Positions 39,320 through 48,553 of a DNA stretch of 64,000 nucleotides are shown in pieces. The notes below the pieces were generated by a model that worked only from the letters and a program-made list of their open reading frames with translations, was not told the DNA's origin and searched no databases. Source of the stretch: Massilia sp. ZL223 (GTDB taxonomy: Bacteria > Pseudomonadota > Gammaproteobacteria > Burkholderiales > Burkholderiaceae_D). Where the stretch lies: assembly GCF_018119395.1 (NCBI RefSeq), contig NZ_JAGPWD010000006.1, positions 62,001 through 126,000 on the forward strand. Direction: 5' to 3'. Numbering within the stretch: position 1 is the stretch's first letter; every line of letters begins with the position of its first letter. The translations under genes and the position numbers were made by a program.

Positions 39320-42094
39320 ATGGACAATACCCTGCTGCTCGTTGACGGTTCCAGTTATCTCTATCGCGCCTACCACGCGCTGCCCGACCTGCGCAGCCCG
39401 GACGGCTTCCCGACCGGCGCCATGCACGGCATGGTCAACATGCTGCGCCGCCTGCGCGCCGACTTCCCGGCGGCCTACATCGCCTGCGTGTTCGACGCCA
39501 AGGGCAAGACCTTCCGCGACGACCTTTATCCGGAATACAAGGCCACGCGCGCCTCGATGCCGGAAGACCTGGGCAAGCAGATCGAACCGATCCACGAAGT
39601 GGTGCGCCACATGGGCTGGCCGATCCTGATGGTCGAGGGCGTGGAAGCGGACGACGTGATCGGCACCCTGGCCGTGCAAGCCTACGCGCGCGGTATGAAC
39701 ACCGTGATCTCCACCGGCGACAAGGACCTGGCCCAGCTGGTCAACGACAAGGTCATGCTGATCAACACCATGACCAACGACAAACTCGACGAAGCGGGCG
39801 TGATCGCCAAGTTCGGCGTGCCGCCGAACCGCATCATCGACTACCTGACCCTGATCGGCGACACCGTCGACAACGTCCCCGGCGTGAACAAGTGCGGCCC
39901 CAAGACCGCGGTCAAGTGGCTGACCCTGCACGGCTCGCTCGACGGCGTGGTCGAGAACGCGCACAGCATCACCGGCGCGGTCGGCGAGAACCTGCGCGCG
40001 GCGCTCGAATGGCTGCCGAAGGGCCGCGAGCTGATCACCGTGAAGACCGACTGCGACCTGGCCGGGCACGTGATCTCGTTCGAGGAAACCCTGGTCGGCC
40101 GTCCCGAGGACGCCGAGGCCCTGCGCGACTTTTTCCAGCGCTACGGCTTCAAGACCATGCTGCGCGACCTGGGCGGCGGCGGACGTGCGGACGGCGCGGT
40201 CGCCCCTGCACGCGGCGCCGGCCCCGGCGGCGCCCCGCTGAATTCGCCGGAAGGCGCCAGCGGCCACCTGCCGGGCATGGCCATCATCAAGGGCGAGTAC
40301 GAGACCGTGCTCACCGACGAACAACTGGACAAGTGGCTGGCCCTGGTCGACGCGGCCGAGCTGACCTCGGTCGACACCGAAACCACCTCGCTCGACCCGA
40401 TGGCGGCCGAGATGGTCGGCATCTCGCTGTCGGTGGAAGCGGGCAAGGGCGCCTATATCCCGGTGGCGCACCGTTACGCCGGCGCGCCGGACCAGCTCTC
40501 GCGCGAGCACGTGCTGGAGCGCATGCGCCCCTGGCTGGAGAACCCGGACAAGCCCAAGCTCGGCCAGAATCTGAAGTACGACATGCACATCTTCGAGAAC
40601 CACGGCGTCAAGCTGAAGGGGATCGTGCACGACACCCTGCTGCAGTCCTATGTCTTCGAGTCGCACAAGCCGCACGACATGGACACCATGGCCATGCGCC
40701 ACCTGGGCTACACCACGATTCCTTTCGTCGACGTGTGCGGCAAGGGCGCCAACATGATCTGTTTCGACCAGGTCGAGCTGGGCCGCGCCACCGAATACGC
40801 GGCCGAGGATTCCGACATCACGCTGCGCCTGCACCAGACCATGCTGCCCCATGTCGAAAGCGACGCCGGCCTCACCCGCATCTACCGCGAGATCGAGATG
40901 CCGACCATGGAGGTGCTGCAGAAGATCGAGCGCAACGGCGTGCTGATCGACAGCGCGCTGCTCGAAGTGCAGTCGTCCGAACTGGGCAAGCGCCTGCAGG
41001 AGCTGGAACAGCAGGCGTACGAGCTGGCCGGCGGCCCCTTCAACCTGGGTTCGCCCAAGCAGATCGGCGAGATCTTCTTCGGTAAACTCCAGCTGCCGGT
41101 CATCAAGAAGACCGCCACCGGTGCACCCTCGACCGACGAAGAGGTGCTGCAGAAGCTGGCCGAGGATTACCCGCTGCCGAAGATCCTGCTCGAGCACCGC
41201 GGCATGTCCAAGCTGAAGTCGACCTATACCGACAAGCTGCCGAAGATGGTCAACCAGAAGACCGGCCGCGTGCACACCAACTATGCGCAGGCGGTGGCCA
41301 TTACCGGCCGTCTGTCCTCGAACGAGCCGAACCTGCAGAACATTCCGGTGCGTACCGCCGAAGGCCGCCGCATCCGCGAAGCCTTCGTGGCGCCGCCGGG
41401 CAGCGTGATCGTCTCGGCCGACTACTCGCAGATCGAGCTGCGCATCATGGCGCACATCTCGGGCGACGCGGCGATGCTGAAGGCCTTCGCGGAAGGCGAG
41501 GACATCCACCGCGCCACCGCGGCCGAGATCTTCGGCGTGCCGGCCGAGGAAGTGCAGAGCGAGCAGCGCCGCTACGCCAAGGTCATCAACTTCGGCCTGA
41601 TCTACGGCATGAGCGCCTTCGGCCTGGCCCAGAACCTGGGCATCGAGCGGGGCGCGGCGGCCAGCTACATCGACCGCTACTTCGCGCGCTTCTCGGGCGT
41701 GAAGCAGTACATGGACGAGACCCGCCTGCAGGCCAAGGCGCGCGGCTACGTCGAGACCGTGTTCGGCCGCCGCCTGTGGCTCCCGGAGATCAACTCCCCG
41801 AACGGCCCGCGCCGCGCCGGCGCCGAGCGCGCTGCAATTAATGCGCCGATGCAGGGCACGGCGGCGGACCTGATCAAGCTGGCCATGATCGCGGTGCAGG
41901 GCTGGATCGAGAGCGAGAAGCTGGCGACCCGCATGATCATGCAGGTGCATGACGAACTGGTGCTCGAAGTGCCGGAGGCGGAGCTGGAACTGGTGCGGGT
42001 CAAGCTGCCGGAATTGATGGCGGGCGTGGCCGAGCTGAAGGTGCCGCTGGTTGCAGAGACGGGCGTGGGCAAGAACTGGGAAGAGGCCCACTAA
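39320..42094 (+). CDS. polA: DNA polymerase I
   Basis: PolA (924 residues) fills gaps and removes RNA primers. It has an N-terminal 5-prime nuclease (LLLVDGSSYLYRAYHAL, GVEADDVIGTLA, STGDKDLAQLV), and a proofreading exonuclease with intact acidic motif SVDTETTSLDPM. The polymerase domain has motif A VSADYSQIELRIMAH, motif B RRYAKVINFGLIYGMSAFGL and motif C MQVHDELVLEVP. The ATG at 39320 gives MDNTLLLVDG; the upstream-open frame to 39194 is not homologous. It is divergent from the DUF2782 gene. Confidence 0.97.
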   Translation: MDNTLLLVDGSSYLYRAYHALPDLRSPDGFPTGAMHGMVNMLRRLRADFPAAYIACVFDAKGKTFRDDLYPEYKATRASMPEDLGKQIEPIHEVVRHMGWPILMVEGVEADDVIGTLAVQAYARGMNTVISTGDKDLAQLVNDKVMLINTMTNDKLDEAGVIAKFGVPPNRIIDYLTLIGDTVDNVPGVNKCGPKTAVKWLTLHGSLDGVVENAHSITGAVGENLRAALEWLPKGRELITVKTDCDLAGHVISFEETLVGRPEDAEALRDFFQRYGFKTMLRDLGGGGRADGAVAPARGAGPGGAPLNSPEGASGHLPGMAIIKGEYETVLTDEQLDKWLALVDAAELTSVDTETTSLDPMAAEMVGISLSVEAGKGAYIPVAHRYAGAPDQLSREHVLERMRPWLENPDKPKLGQNLKYDMHIFENHGVKLKGIVHDTLLQSYVFESHKPHDMDTMAMRHLGYTTIPFVDVCGKGANMICFDQVELGRATEYAAEDSDITLRLHQTMLPHVESDAGLTRIYREIEMPTMEVLQKIERNGVLIDSALLEVQSSELGKRLQELEQQAYELAGGPFNLGSPKQIGEIFFGKLQLPVIKKTATGAPSTDEEVLQKLAEDYPLPKILLEHRGMSKLKSTYTDKLPKMVNQKTGRVHTNYAQAVAITGRLSSNEPNLQNIPVRTAEGRRIREAFVAPPGSVIVSADYSQIELRIMAHISGDAAMLKAFAEGEDIHRATAAEIFGVPAEEVQSEQRRYAKVINFGLIYGMSAFGLAQNLGIERGAAASYIDRYFARFSGVKQYMDETRLQAKARGYVETVFGRRLWLPEINSPNGPRRAGAERAAINAPMQGTAADLIKLAMIAVQGWIESEKLATRMIMQVHDELVLEVPEAELELVRVKLPELMAGVAELKVPLVAETGVGKNWEEAH

Positions 42095-42118
42095 TAGCGC
42101 CTCCATCACCGCTAACCC

Positions 42119-42203
42119 TAAAACCGTCGTTCCCGCGCAGGCGGGAACCTAAGTTCGTCGAGTAGCCGTAAACTTAGGTTCCCGCCTTCGCGGGAACGAC
42201 GGG
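42119..42203. repeat. Paired palindromic repeats (family copy 5) between convergent genes
   Basis: Two units face each other: CCGTCGTTCCCGCGCAGGCGGGAACCTAAGTT and its near reverse complement AACTTAGGTTCCCGCC...GGGAACGACGG, separated by about 18 bases. The right unit runs into the MFS coding region and supplies its last residues and stop. Confidence 0.9.
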
Positions 42204-43364
42204 ACGGCGGCTGCGGATCAAGCGTATGCCGATGGCGGAAACGCCATACACCCCCGCCACCGGCCAGAACATGTGCTCCACCGGCACCCAGGCCAGCATC
42301 ACCCCGCCCAGCCCCGCACCCACCAGCGCCCCGGCCTTCGCCGCACTGTTCCCCGCCCCCAGCACCATTCCCTGTTCGCCACTGCCCGCCTCACGCGACA
42401 GCAGCCCGTAAAACACCGGCAGTAGCGCCGCCAGGCAGATGCCCCACATCAGCCGCACCAGCAGGACCAGCTCGATCCCGCGTGCCAAGGCCTGCAGCGC
42501 CACGATCCCCACGCACGCCCAGCAGATCCACTCCACCTGCCTCAGCACCTGCTGGCGCCCCAGCCTGTCGAAGCGCTTTCCCCAGAACGGCGCCGCAAGG
42601 CACAGCCCCAGCGCCGTTGCGCCATAGCACCAGCCGGTCGCCTGCCTGGACAAATGCAGCACATCGTCCGCATACAGCCCGAAGAAGCTCTGCGGCATCA
42701 TCTTCCCGGCCTGGACCAGCACGATCCCCGACAACAGCCCGCCCATCACACCGTGCAGGACCGGGCTTTGGGATGCCTTGCCGGCAGCAGGAGCCGAGCG
42801 GAACCCGGACACCGCCGGGAGCACGAACGCCGCCACGACCGCGCAAGCCAGGCAGACGGCAGCCGCAGTCAGGTTCACCGTGCGGAAGCCCTGCACATCG
42901 AACAGCCAGCCGCCAGCCACCGGCCCGGCGACCGAGCCGATCGCCGTCGCCACCTGCAAGCGCGTCATCAGGATGGCGCGCTCCTGCCTCGACACCAGCG
43001 TCGTCCCGTAGGCCTGGGCCGCTGCGATGAATCCCGCCAGCGCCCCTTGCACGAGGCGGATGCACAGGATGAGCGCCACGCTGTCGGCCAGCGCAATCCA
43101 GCACTGGGTCGCCGCCAGTGCGAGCAGGGCGCGCAGGATCATCGGCTTGTGGCCCACCCGGTCGCCGAACCGCCCCCACCAGGGCGTGAAGCACATCGCC
43201 GTCACCATCGGCCCGGCGTAGGCGATGCCGCTGGCCCAGGCCAGGGTCTGAGGCGACAGGCTTTCCAGCGCGCGGAAATGCAGCGGCCAGAACGGACCGC
43301 TCATCTCCATCGCGCCCATCGAGACCAGCTGGATCGCGAACAGCCAACGGAGCGCTGGTGTCAT
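42174..43364 (-). CDS. MFS transporter, probable siderophore exporter
   Basis: This 396-residue protein has twelve predicted helices and the MFS loop signature GRFGDRVGHKPMILR (residues about 65-79). Its start overlaps the stop of the siderophore synthetase gene as ATGA, so export of that product is the likely role; this is context-based. The C-terminal VVPAKAGT and stop come from the dispersed palindromic repeat, so the natural C-terminus was probably slightly different. Confidence 0.87.
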   Translation of the reverse strand: MTPALRWLFAIQLVSMGAMEMSGPFWPLHFRALESLSPQTLAWASGIAYAGPMVTAMCFTPWWGRFGDRVGHKPMILRALLALAATQCWIALADSVALILCIRLVQGALAGFIAAAQAYGTTLVSRQERAILMTRLQVATAIGSVAGPVAGGWLFDVQGFRTVNLTAAAVCLACAVVAAFVLPAVSGFRSAPAAGKASQSPVLHGVMGGLLSGIVLVQAGKMMPQSFFGLYADDVLHLSRQATGWCYGATALGLCLAAPFWGKRFDRLGRQQVLRQVEWICWACVGIVALQALARGIELVLLVRLMWGICLAALLPVFYGLLSREAGSGEQGMVLGAGNSAAKAGALVGAGLGGVMLAWVPVEHMFWPVAGVYGVSAIGIRLIRSRRPVVPAKAGT

Positions 43365-45217
43365 GGCGTCGTCTTCAAGGGATTCGGCATGGTGCCGTGG
43401 ACGTCGTCCGAGGTATCGCTCAGGCGCATGCGCAGGAAGGACTTGGCCGGCCAGTCTTCTTCGAGCAGGGCGCGGCGCTCGGTCTCCCAGCGCGACGGAT
43501 CGGCGCGCCCGCGCAAGCGCTCGAAGGCCAGCTCCACCTCCTGCCGCAACACGCCCCAGTAGCGGGCCTGCGGATGCCCGTAGGTGCGCGACAGCAGCAG
43601 CGCCAGCTCCACGACGTGGCAGAGCAGCACCGCATGCAGCAGCTTGTCGCGCACGGGTTCGTCGGTCTCGTACACGGTGTGGCCGGGGCGGTAGGCCTCG
43701 AGCGTCAGGCCTGCGGCGCGCAATGTTGGGCCATGCACGCGCAGGTCGCCGAAGTCGCGCGCCAGCAGCTGCACCGGCTCGTAGCGCTCGTTCACCATGA
43801 TGAAGCTGTTCTGCTGGTGGGCTTCGAAGGCGATGCCGTACAGCAGATAGGACGACAGCGTCGCGCCCAGGACGGTCGCGGCATAGCGCCGGAAGAAGGC
43901 GACGGCGCCGGCGGCATCGTCGCCGCAAGCCAGCGCCACCAGCTCGGTGACCAGCGGCCGGCCGCTGAACGGCGAATCCGCGAACAGGCTCCCGACAGGG
44001 ATCGGGAACAGCTCCAGCGTGCGCTTGGCCATGGGATTGGCGCGGTACAGAATGGCCAGGTGGCGCGCCCGGTCGTCATTGCCGTCCGGGTCGATGTAGT
44101 GCACCCCGACGTCTTCGTGCACGATATCGAGCACGCCGCCGAAGCCGGCTTCGCGCTCGACGATCGTGCGCAGCAAACGAGTCAGGCGCGGGCCCATGAC
44201 GGCCGACTTGGGCGACACGGTGCGCTGCACGCTGGTCAGGCGCAGCGATACCGGCAGCTTCATGTGCGGCAGCGCCGGCGAGCCCTCGGGAACGACGGTC
44301 CGGAACGACATGGTGGGCGTCGCCGCGATGGCGGCGTCCTGCAGCAGCAACAGGTCGCCGCGCGCGATGTCGGCGGCGAACTGCTGCGGGATCTGGCGAG
44401 CGGCCTGGTAGGGATGCAGGGGCAGGGGCAGCCATGCGGCGGCCTCCTCGCCGGCCGCGCGCAAGGCGTTCTCCCAGCGGCCCCAGGCTTGCGGGAAGGT
44501 GCGTGCGAACCAGGTGCGATAGCCCGTCTCGTCGCCGGCGAAAGCGACCTGCGCCCGGGTTGCGCGCAGCGCCGCCAGCGGCACGTCCAGCTGCGCCTGG
44601 AACTCGGGCGAGAGCGCCTTCACCTCCTCCTGCGACAGCCCGAGCTTGGTCTTGAAAGTGGGATGCCAGGGATGGCCGAGGGTGCCCCATTGTTCCAGCA
44701 GCAGCGCGGGATTGGCGTGGCCGCTCAGGCGCAAGGCCGCGATGAAGTGCTCGTGCACCGGCCCGAAGCTGTCGACCAGCTGCGGAGCCCAGGACTGCCT
44801 GTAGCGCAGGCACAGCACGTCGTTGTCCAGGCTGTTGTCGAGCTCCTGGACCAGCCTTTGCACATCCTCCGCCGCGGGTTGGCCGGGCAGGGAAGGTGCG
44901 ATGCAGGCGAGCAGGGCGGAGGCGGTCGTGATGGGTTGAGGACCCTGTCCGCTGCGGAACCAGGCGATTGTCCCGTCGATCCGGCAATCGCCGATGCGGC
45001 CGAGCTGCAAGCCTTCGAAGCGCAGCATGGCTTGCTGCGGCCAGAGCGGGAGCCAGGCCACCCGGCCTTCGACGATCAGGTGCTCCCGATGCAACAGGTG
45101 TTCGCGGAACAAAGCCTGCAGCATGCGCTGCAAACCGCGGCGGCTGGCCTGCGCCAGCGCCAGAGCAGCGTCGGAATCGGCATGCGTATCGGAGATCGGT
45201 TTCAGGAGTGCGTTCAT
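43361..45217 (-). CDS. IucA/IucC family NRPS-independent siderophore synthetase
   Basis: The 618-residue enzyme condenses a carboxylate such as citrate with an amine or hydroxamate in NIS siderophore assembly. The ATP-binding motif GHPWHPTFKTKLG (HPxHPxxK) is present, with PLPLHPYQAARQIP, KLPVSLRLTSVQRTV and YGIAFEAHQQNSFIMV typical of the FhuF-like C-terminal part. AGAAGG precedes the ATG at 45217. A Fur box lies about 60 bases upstream. Which NIS subtype it belongs to cannot be decided by eye. Confidence 0.93.
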   Translation of the reverse strand: MNALLKPISDTHADSDAALALAQASRRGLQRMLQALFREHLLHREHLIVEGRVAWLPLWPQQAMLRFEGLQLGRIGDCRIDGTIAWFRSGQGPQPITTASALLACIAPSLPGQPAAEDVQRLVQELDNSLDNDVLCLRYRQSWAPQLVDSFGPVHEHFIAALRLSGHANPALLLEQWGTLGHPWHPTFKTKLGLSQEEVKALSPEFQAQLDVPLAALRATRAQVAFAGDETGYRTWFARTFPQAWGRWENALRAAGEEAAAWLPLPLHPYQAARQIPQQFAADIARGDLLLLQDAAIAATPTMSFRTVVPEGSPALPHMKLPVSLRLTSVQRTVSPKSAVMGPRLTRLLRTIVEREAGFGGVLDIVHEDVGVHYIDPDGNDDRARHLAILYRANPMAKRTLELFPIPVGSLFADSPFSGRPLVTELVALACGDDAAGAVAFFRRYAATVLGATLSSYLLYGIAFEAHQQNSFIMVNERYEPVQLLARDFGDLRVHGPTLRAAGLTLEAYRPGHTVYETDEPVRDKLLHAVLLCHVVELALLLSRTYGHPQARYWGVLRQEVELAFERLRGRADPSRWETERRALLEEDWPAKSFLRMRLSDTSDDVHGTMPNPLKTTP

Positions 45218-45273
45218 AGTTTGCCTTCTCGCATTTAACATTTGTATTAACGGGACGGCAAGATAACGTAAAC

Positions 45274-45292
45274 GATAATGATTATCAATCGC
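45274..45292. promoter_or_regulatory. Fur box upstream of the siderophore synthetase gene
   Basis: GATAATGATTATCAATCGC matches the 19-bp Fur consensus GATAATGATAATCATTATC at 15 positions. It lies 57 bases before the start of the leftward synthetase gene, so iron repression is expected. Confidence 0.82.
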
Positions 45293-45398
45293 ATTCGAAG
45301 GCACGGCCGTGCTTTATGCGAATCGGGCAAAAATTTCCATGTGGAAATAATGAAACAGAATGCTTGGCTTATCTGTAAAGACTGTAAGCAAGTGTTTC

Positions 45399-45417
45399 AA
45401 TGTGCGTTAGCTCACAT
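45399..45417. promoter_or_regulatory. CRP-like site upstream of the DUF4382 lipoprotein gene
   Basis: AATGTGCGTTAGCTCACAT has TGTGC-N6-TCACA, one base from the CRP core TGTGA-N6-TCACA, with matching A/T outer bases. It lies about 75 bases before the ATG at 45490, a plausible activating position. Confidence 0.5.
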
Positions 45418-45489
45418 AAAAGTTGCTTTTTGGAATGTTAGGATAGCCTCAACCGTCGACGTCCGGCGGATTCACAAGGTACGCATAAC

Positions 45490-46695
45490 ATGTCCAAGAC
45501 CCCATTCCGTTTCGCCCTGATGGGCGCCTCCGCTCTCAGCGCCGCCGTTCTCGTCGCCTGTGGCGGCGGAGGCGGCGACTCGGCTCCGGCCGCGCCGGTC
45601 AGCACCATGGGCACCCTGGCCGTCTCGATGACCGACGCGCCGGCCTGCGGCTTCGACGCCGTCAACGTGACGGTCTCCAAGGTGCGCGTGCACCGCAGCG
45701 ACACCGCGGCGGAAGGGGATACCGGCTGGACCGACATCACCCTGAGCCCGGCCAAGAAGGTCAACCTGCTGAACCTGACCAATGGCGTGCTCGAAGCCCT
45801 GGGCCAGACCTCGCTCGAAGCGGGGCGCTACACCCAGCTGCGCCTGGTGCTCGACAGCGCCGCTAATGCCAACACCGTCGTGCCGACCGGCGGCACCGCC
45901 GAGAAGGCGCTGGTCACCCCGAGCGGCATGCAGAGCGGCATCAAGCTGATCGGCCAGTTCGACGTGGCCGCCGGCCAGAAGAGCGACGTGGTGCTCGACT
46001 TCGACGCCTGCAAATCGGTCGTCACCCGCGGCCAGGGCAGCTATGCGCTCAAGCCCGTGGTCAAGGTCATTCCGGCTGCGATCAACGGCATCTCGGGCTT
46101 CGTCAGCACCGCGGTGCTGGGCAGCGGCGTACAGGTGTCGGCGCAGCAGAACGGCGTGATCGTGAGCTCCACCACCCCGAACGCCACCACCGGCGAATTC
46201 TTCCTGTCGCGCCTGGCGCCGGGCAGCTACGACGTCGTGCTGACCGCCGCCAACAGCGCCGCCAGCGTCATCGCCGCCGTGCCGGTCGCCTCGACCACCA
46301 GCACCACGGCCCTGAGCACCGCCGCAGCGCCGCTCGTGCTCGCACCGGGCAACACCGGCTCGATCGCCGGCACCGTCACCATGACCCCGGCCAGCAGCGA
46401 AGCAGCCTACGTCTCGGCCAAGCAGAGCTTCGCGTCCGGTCCGACCGTGACCATCAAGTACCAGGGCGCGGACCTGACGACCGGCGCCTACACCCTGGCC
46501 AACCTGCCGGTGGCCGCGCCCCAATACGCGACCTACAGCGCCACCCTGCCGCTGAGCTTCAGCGCCAGCACCGCCACCACGCCGGGTAAATACCGCGTCG
46601 AGGCGGCCGCGACGGGCTATGCCGTCAAGGGCGTGGATGCCGTGGACATCACCGCGGCCAACCAGAGCGGCGTGAATTTCACCCTGACGCCGTAA
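45490..46695 (+). CDS. DUF4382 domain lipoprotein
   Basis: The 401-residue protein has a lipoprotein signal (MSKTPFRFALMGASALSAAV, lipobox LVAC) and a glycine linker. A DUF4382 domain spans about residues 40-200 (GTLAVSMTDAPACGFDAVNVTVSKV, TDITLSPAKKVNLLNLTNG, YTQLRLVLD). Then come threonine/alanine-rich beta repeats with carboxypeptidase-regulatory-like features (GEFFLSRLAPGSYDVVLTA; YTLANLPVA). It is an outer-membrane or periplasmic lipoprotein of unknown role. Confidence 0.88.
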   Translation: MSKTPFRFALMGASALSAAVLVACGGGGGDSAPAAPVSTMGTLAVSMTDAPACGFDAVNVTVSKVRVHRSDTAAEGDTGWTDITLSPAKKVNLLNLTNGVLEALGQTSLEAGRYTQLRLVLDSAANANTVVPTGGTAEKALVTPSGMQSGIKLIGQFDVAAGQKSDVVLDFDACKSVVTRGQGSYALKPVVKVIPAAINGISGFVSTAVLGSGVQVSAQQNGVIVSSTTPNATTGEFFLSRLAPGSYDVVLTAANSAASVIAAVPVASTTSTTALSTAAAPLVLAPGNTGSIAGTVTMTPASSEAAYVSAKQSFASGPTVTIKYQGADLTTGAYTLANLPVAAPQYATYSATLPLSFSASTATTPGKYRVEAAATGYAVKGVDAVDITAANQSGVNFTLTP

Positions 46696-46783
46696 GCGAC
46701 GCTGTAGAAGCTTCGGCTCTAGCGTGCGCCCCCGAGGTCTTTGCTAAACTAGCAAGCCTGTCCAACCGACTAAGGGGGTGAGC

Positions 46784-47683
46784 ATGAAAGATCTCGTATC
46801 CGATGGCAGCAGCCTGGTGGGCGCCAGCGCTTTTGGCGACGGTGTCGACCGCCGCGGTATCGACCGCCGCGGCTTTATCAAGGCGGCGGTCGGCAGCGGT
46901 TTCGCCGCCGCCTCGCTGCCCGTCGTCGCCCAGACGATGATCAAGACCGACACCGACGGCCTCGACGCCGGCGACCACATCGTCGTCATCGACGGCCAGG
47001 ATGTGCCGGTCTACCGCGCCCAACCCAAGGACCGCACCAACCTGCCGGTGGTGCTGGTCATCTCCGAAATCTTCGGCGTGCACGAACACATCAAGGACGT
47101 GACGCGCCGCTTCGCCAAGGCCGGCTACCTGGCCGTGGCTCCCGACCTGTTCGTGCGCCAGGGCGACGCCACCAAGGTGGCGAACATCGCCGACCTGATG
47201 CGCGACATCGTCTCCAGGACGCCGGACGCCCAAGTGATGTCCGACCTCGACACGGTCGTCAAGTGGACCAGGCAGCGCGGCGGCAATACCGACCGCCTGG
47301 GCATCACGGGCTTTTGCTGGGGCGGCCGCATCACCTGGCTGTACGCGGCGCACAACCCCAACGTGAAGGCCGGCGTGGCCTGGTACGGCCGCCTGGTGGG
47401 CGAGGCCTCCGCCAACCAGCCCAGGCATCCGATCGACATCGCCCAGAACCTCAAGGCGCCGGTGCTGGGCCTGTACGGCGCCAAGGACCAGGGCATTCCC
47501 CTGGAGTCGGTGGAACGCATGCGCAAGGCGCTCGACGCGGGCAACAGCCGTTCGAAGATCCACGTCTACCCGAATTCGGGACATGCCTTCAACGCCGACT
47601 ACCGTCCCAGCTTCAACGCCGCCGACGCCAAGGACGGCTGGAGCAAGGCGCTCAACTGGTTCTCCACCCACGGCGTGGCCTGA
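46784..47683 (+). CDS. Tat-exported dienelactone hydrolase family protein
   Basis: The 299-residue alpha/beta hydrolase has a twin-arginine signal near residues 28-50 (DRRGFIKAAVGSGFAAASLP), unusual for this mostly cytoplasmic family. The nucleophile is Cys178 in GFCWGGR, the Asp is in GLYGAKDQGIP and the His in NSGHAFNADY, a Cys-Asp-His triad. The substrate is unknown. ATG 46784 is chosen because TAAGGGGG lies just upstream; a GTG two codons earlier is in frame. Confidence 0.9.
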   Translation: MKDLVSDGSSLVGASAFGDGVDRRGIDRRGFIKAAVGSGFAAASLPVVAQTMIKTDTDGLDAGDHIVVIDGQDVPVYRAQPKDRTNLPVVLVISEIFGVHEHIKDVTRRFAKAGYLAVAPDLFVRQGDATKVANIADLMRDIVSRTPDAQVMSDLDTVVKWTRQRGGNTDRLGITGFCWGGRITWLYAAHNPNVKAGVAWYGRLVGEASANQPRHPIDIAQNLKAPVLGLYGAKDQGIPLESVERMRKALDAGNSRSKIHVYPNSGHAFNADYRPSFNAADAKDGWSKALNWFSTHGVA

Positions 47684-47797
47684 TCTTGCACGGCCGCGGG
47701 CCGGGGACGGTACAATCTCCGGTTTGCGGTTGTTCGCAAGACCAGTACAAGAGGCTTACAAATCGATCCCATTCTCGGCTCCATCCTGCTGGCGACC

Positions 47798-48535
47798 ATG
47801 GTCGCCGGTGTCCTCAGCATCACCGGGGCGGCCATTTTTTCGTTCGCGCTGCTCTCGAAGGCGGTGGAGCGGATGGTCAGCCTGTCGGTGGGCATCATGC
47901 TCGCGACCTCGCTGCTGCATGCCTTGCCGGACGCCTTCGAATCCGGGGCCAATACGCGCAGCCTGTTCGCGACCCTGCTGGGGGGATTGCTGACCTTCTT
48001 CGTGCTCGAGAAGCTGGCGATCCTGCGCCATTCGCACCACCACGAGGGCGACGGGCATCATCACGCCCATGGGCACGACAAGCACGAGGCGGGCAAGTCC
48101 GGCTGGATGATCCTGCTGGGCGACGCGATGCACAACTTCACCGACGGCATCCTGATCGCGGCGGCCTTCCTGGCCAATCCTGAACTCGGGATCGTGACCG
48201 CGCTGGCGATTGTCGCGCACGAGATTCCGCAGGAGATCGGGGACTTCATCGTGCTGCTCAACGCGGGCTTTTCGCGCCTGCGCGCGTATGTGTTCAACCT
48301 GCTGTGCAGCCTGATGTCGGTGGCGGGGGGATTGCTGGGCTACTTCACGCTCGATAATGCGAGCGGGCTGATTCCCTACGTGCTGGTGTTCGCGTCGTCG
48401 GGGTTCATTTATATCGCGGTGGGGGATTTGATGCCGCAGATGCAGCGGCGGACGACGCCGCGGGAGTTTCTGCCGCAGGTGGCGCTGGTGGCGCTGGGGG
48501 TGGGTGTGGTGTTGGTGCTGAAGCGGCTGGTTTGA
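47798..48535 (+). CDS. ZIP family metal transporter
   Basis: This protein of at least 245 residues has about eight helices and a His-rich loop (HSHHHEGDGHHHAHGHDKH) between helices 3 and 4, which likely buffers zinc. The binuclear metal site is in DAMHNFTDGILIA (helix 4) and AIVAHEIPQEIGDF (helix 5). The first standard start, ATG 47798, has no ribosome site and cuts into helix 1. Homology-like sequence (IDPILGSILLAT) extends upstream, preceded by AAGAGG, so a non-standard start near 47762 is possible. Confidence 0.9.
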   Translation: MVAGVLSITGAAIFSFALLSKAVERMVSLSVGIMLATSLLHALPDAFESGANTRSLFATLLGGLLTFFVLEKLAILRHSHHHEGDGHHHAHGHDKHEAGKSGWMILLGDAMHNFTDGILIAAAFLANPELGIVTALAIVAHEIPQEIGDFIVLLNAGFSRLRAYVFNLLCSLMSVAGGLLGYFTLDNASGLIPYVLVFASSGFIYIAVGDLMPQMQRRTTPREFLPQVALVALGVGVVLVLKRLV

Positions 48536-48553
48536 AGTTTGTAGCTGCTCGGC

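Noticed and set aside
39200..42109. A 969-codon minus-strand open frame across polA
   Set aside because: It is a shadow of polA; it has no recognisable domain and the composition expected of an antisense GC-rich frame.
43365..43928. N-terminal extension of the MFS frame
   Set aside because: The residues upstream of MTPALRWLF are Arg/Ala-rich and overlap the siderophore synthetase coding sequence; the ATGA overlap gives the natural start.
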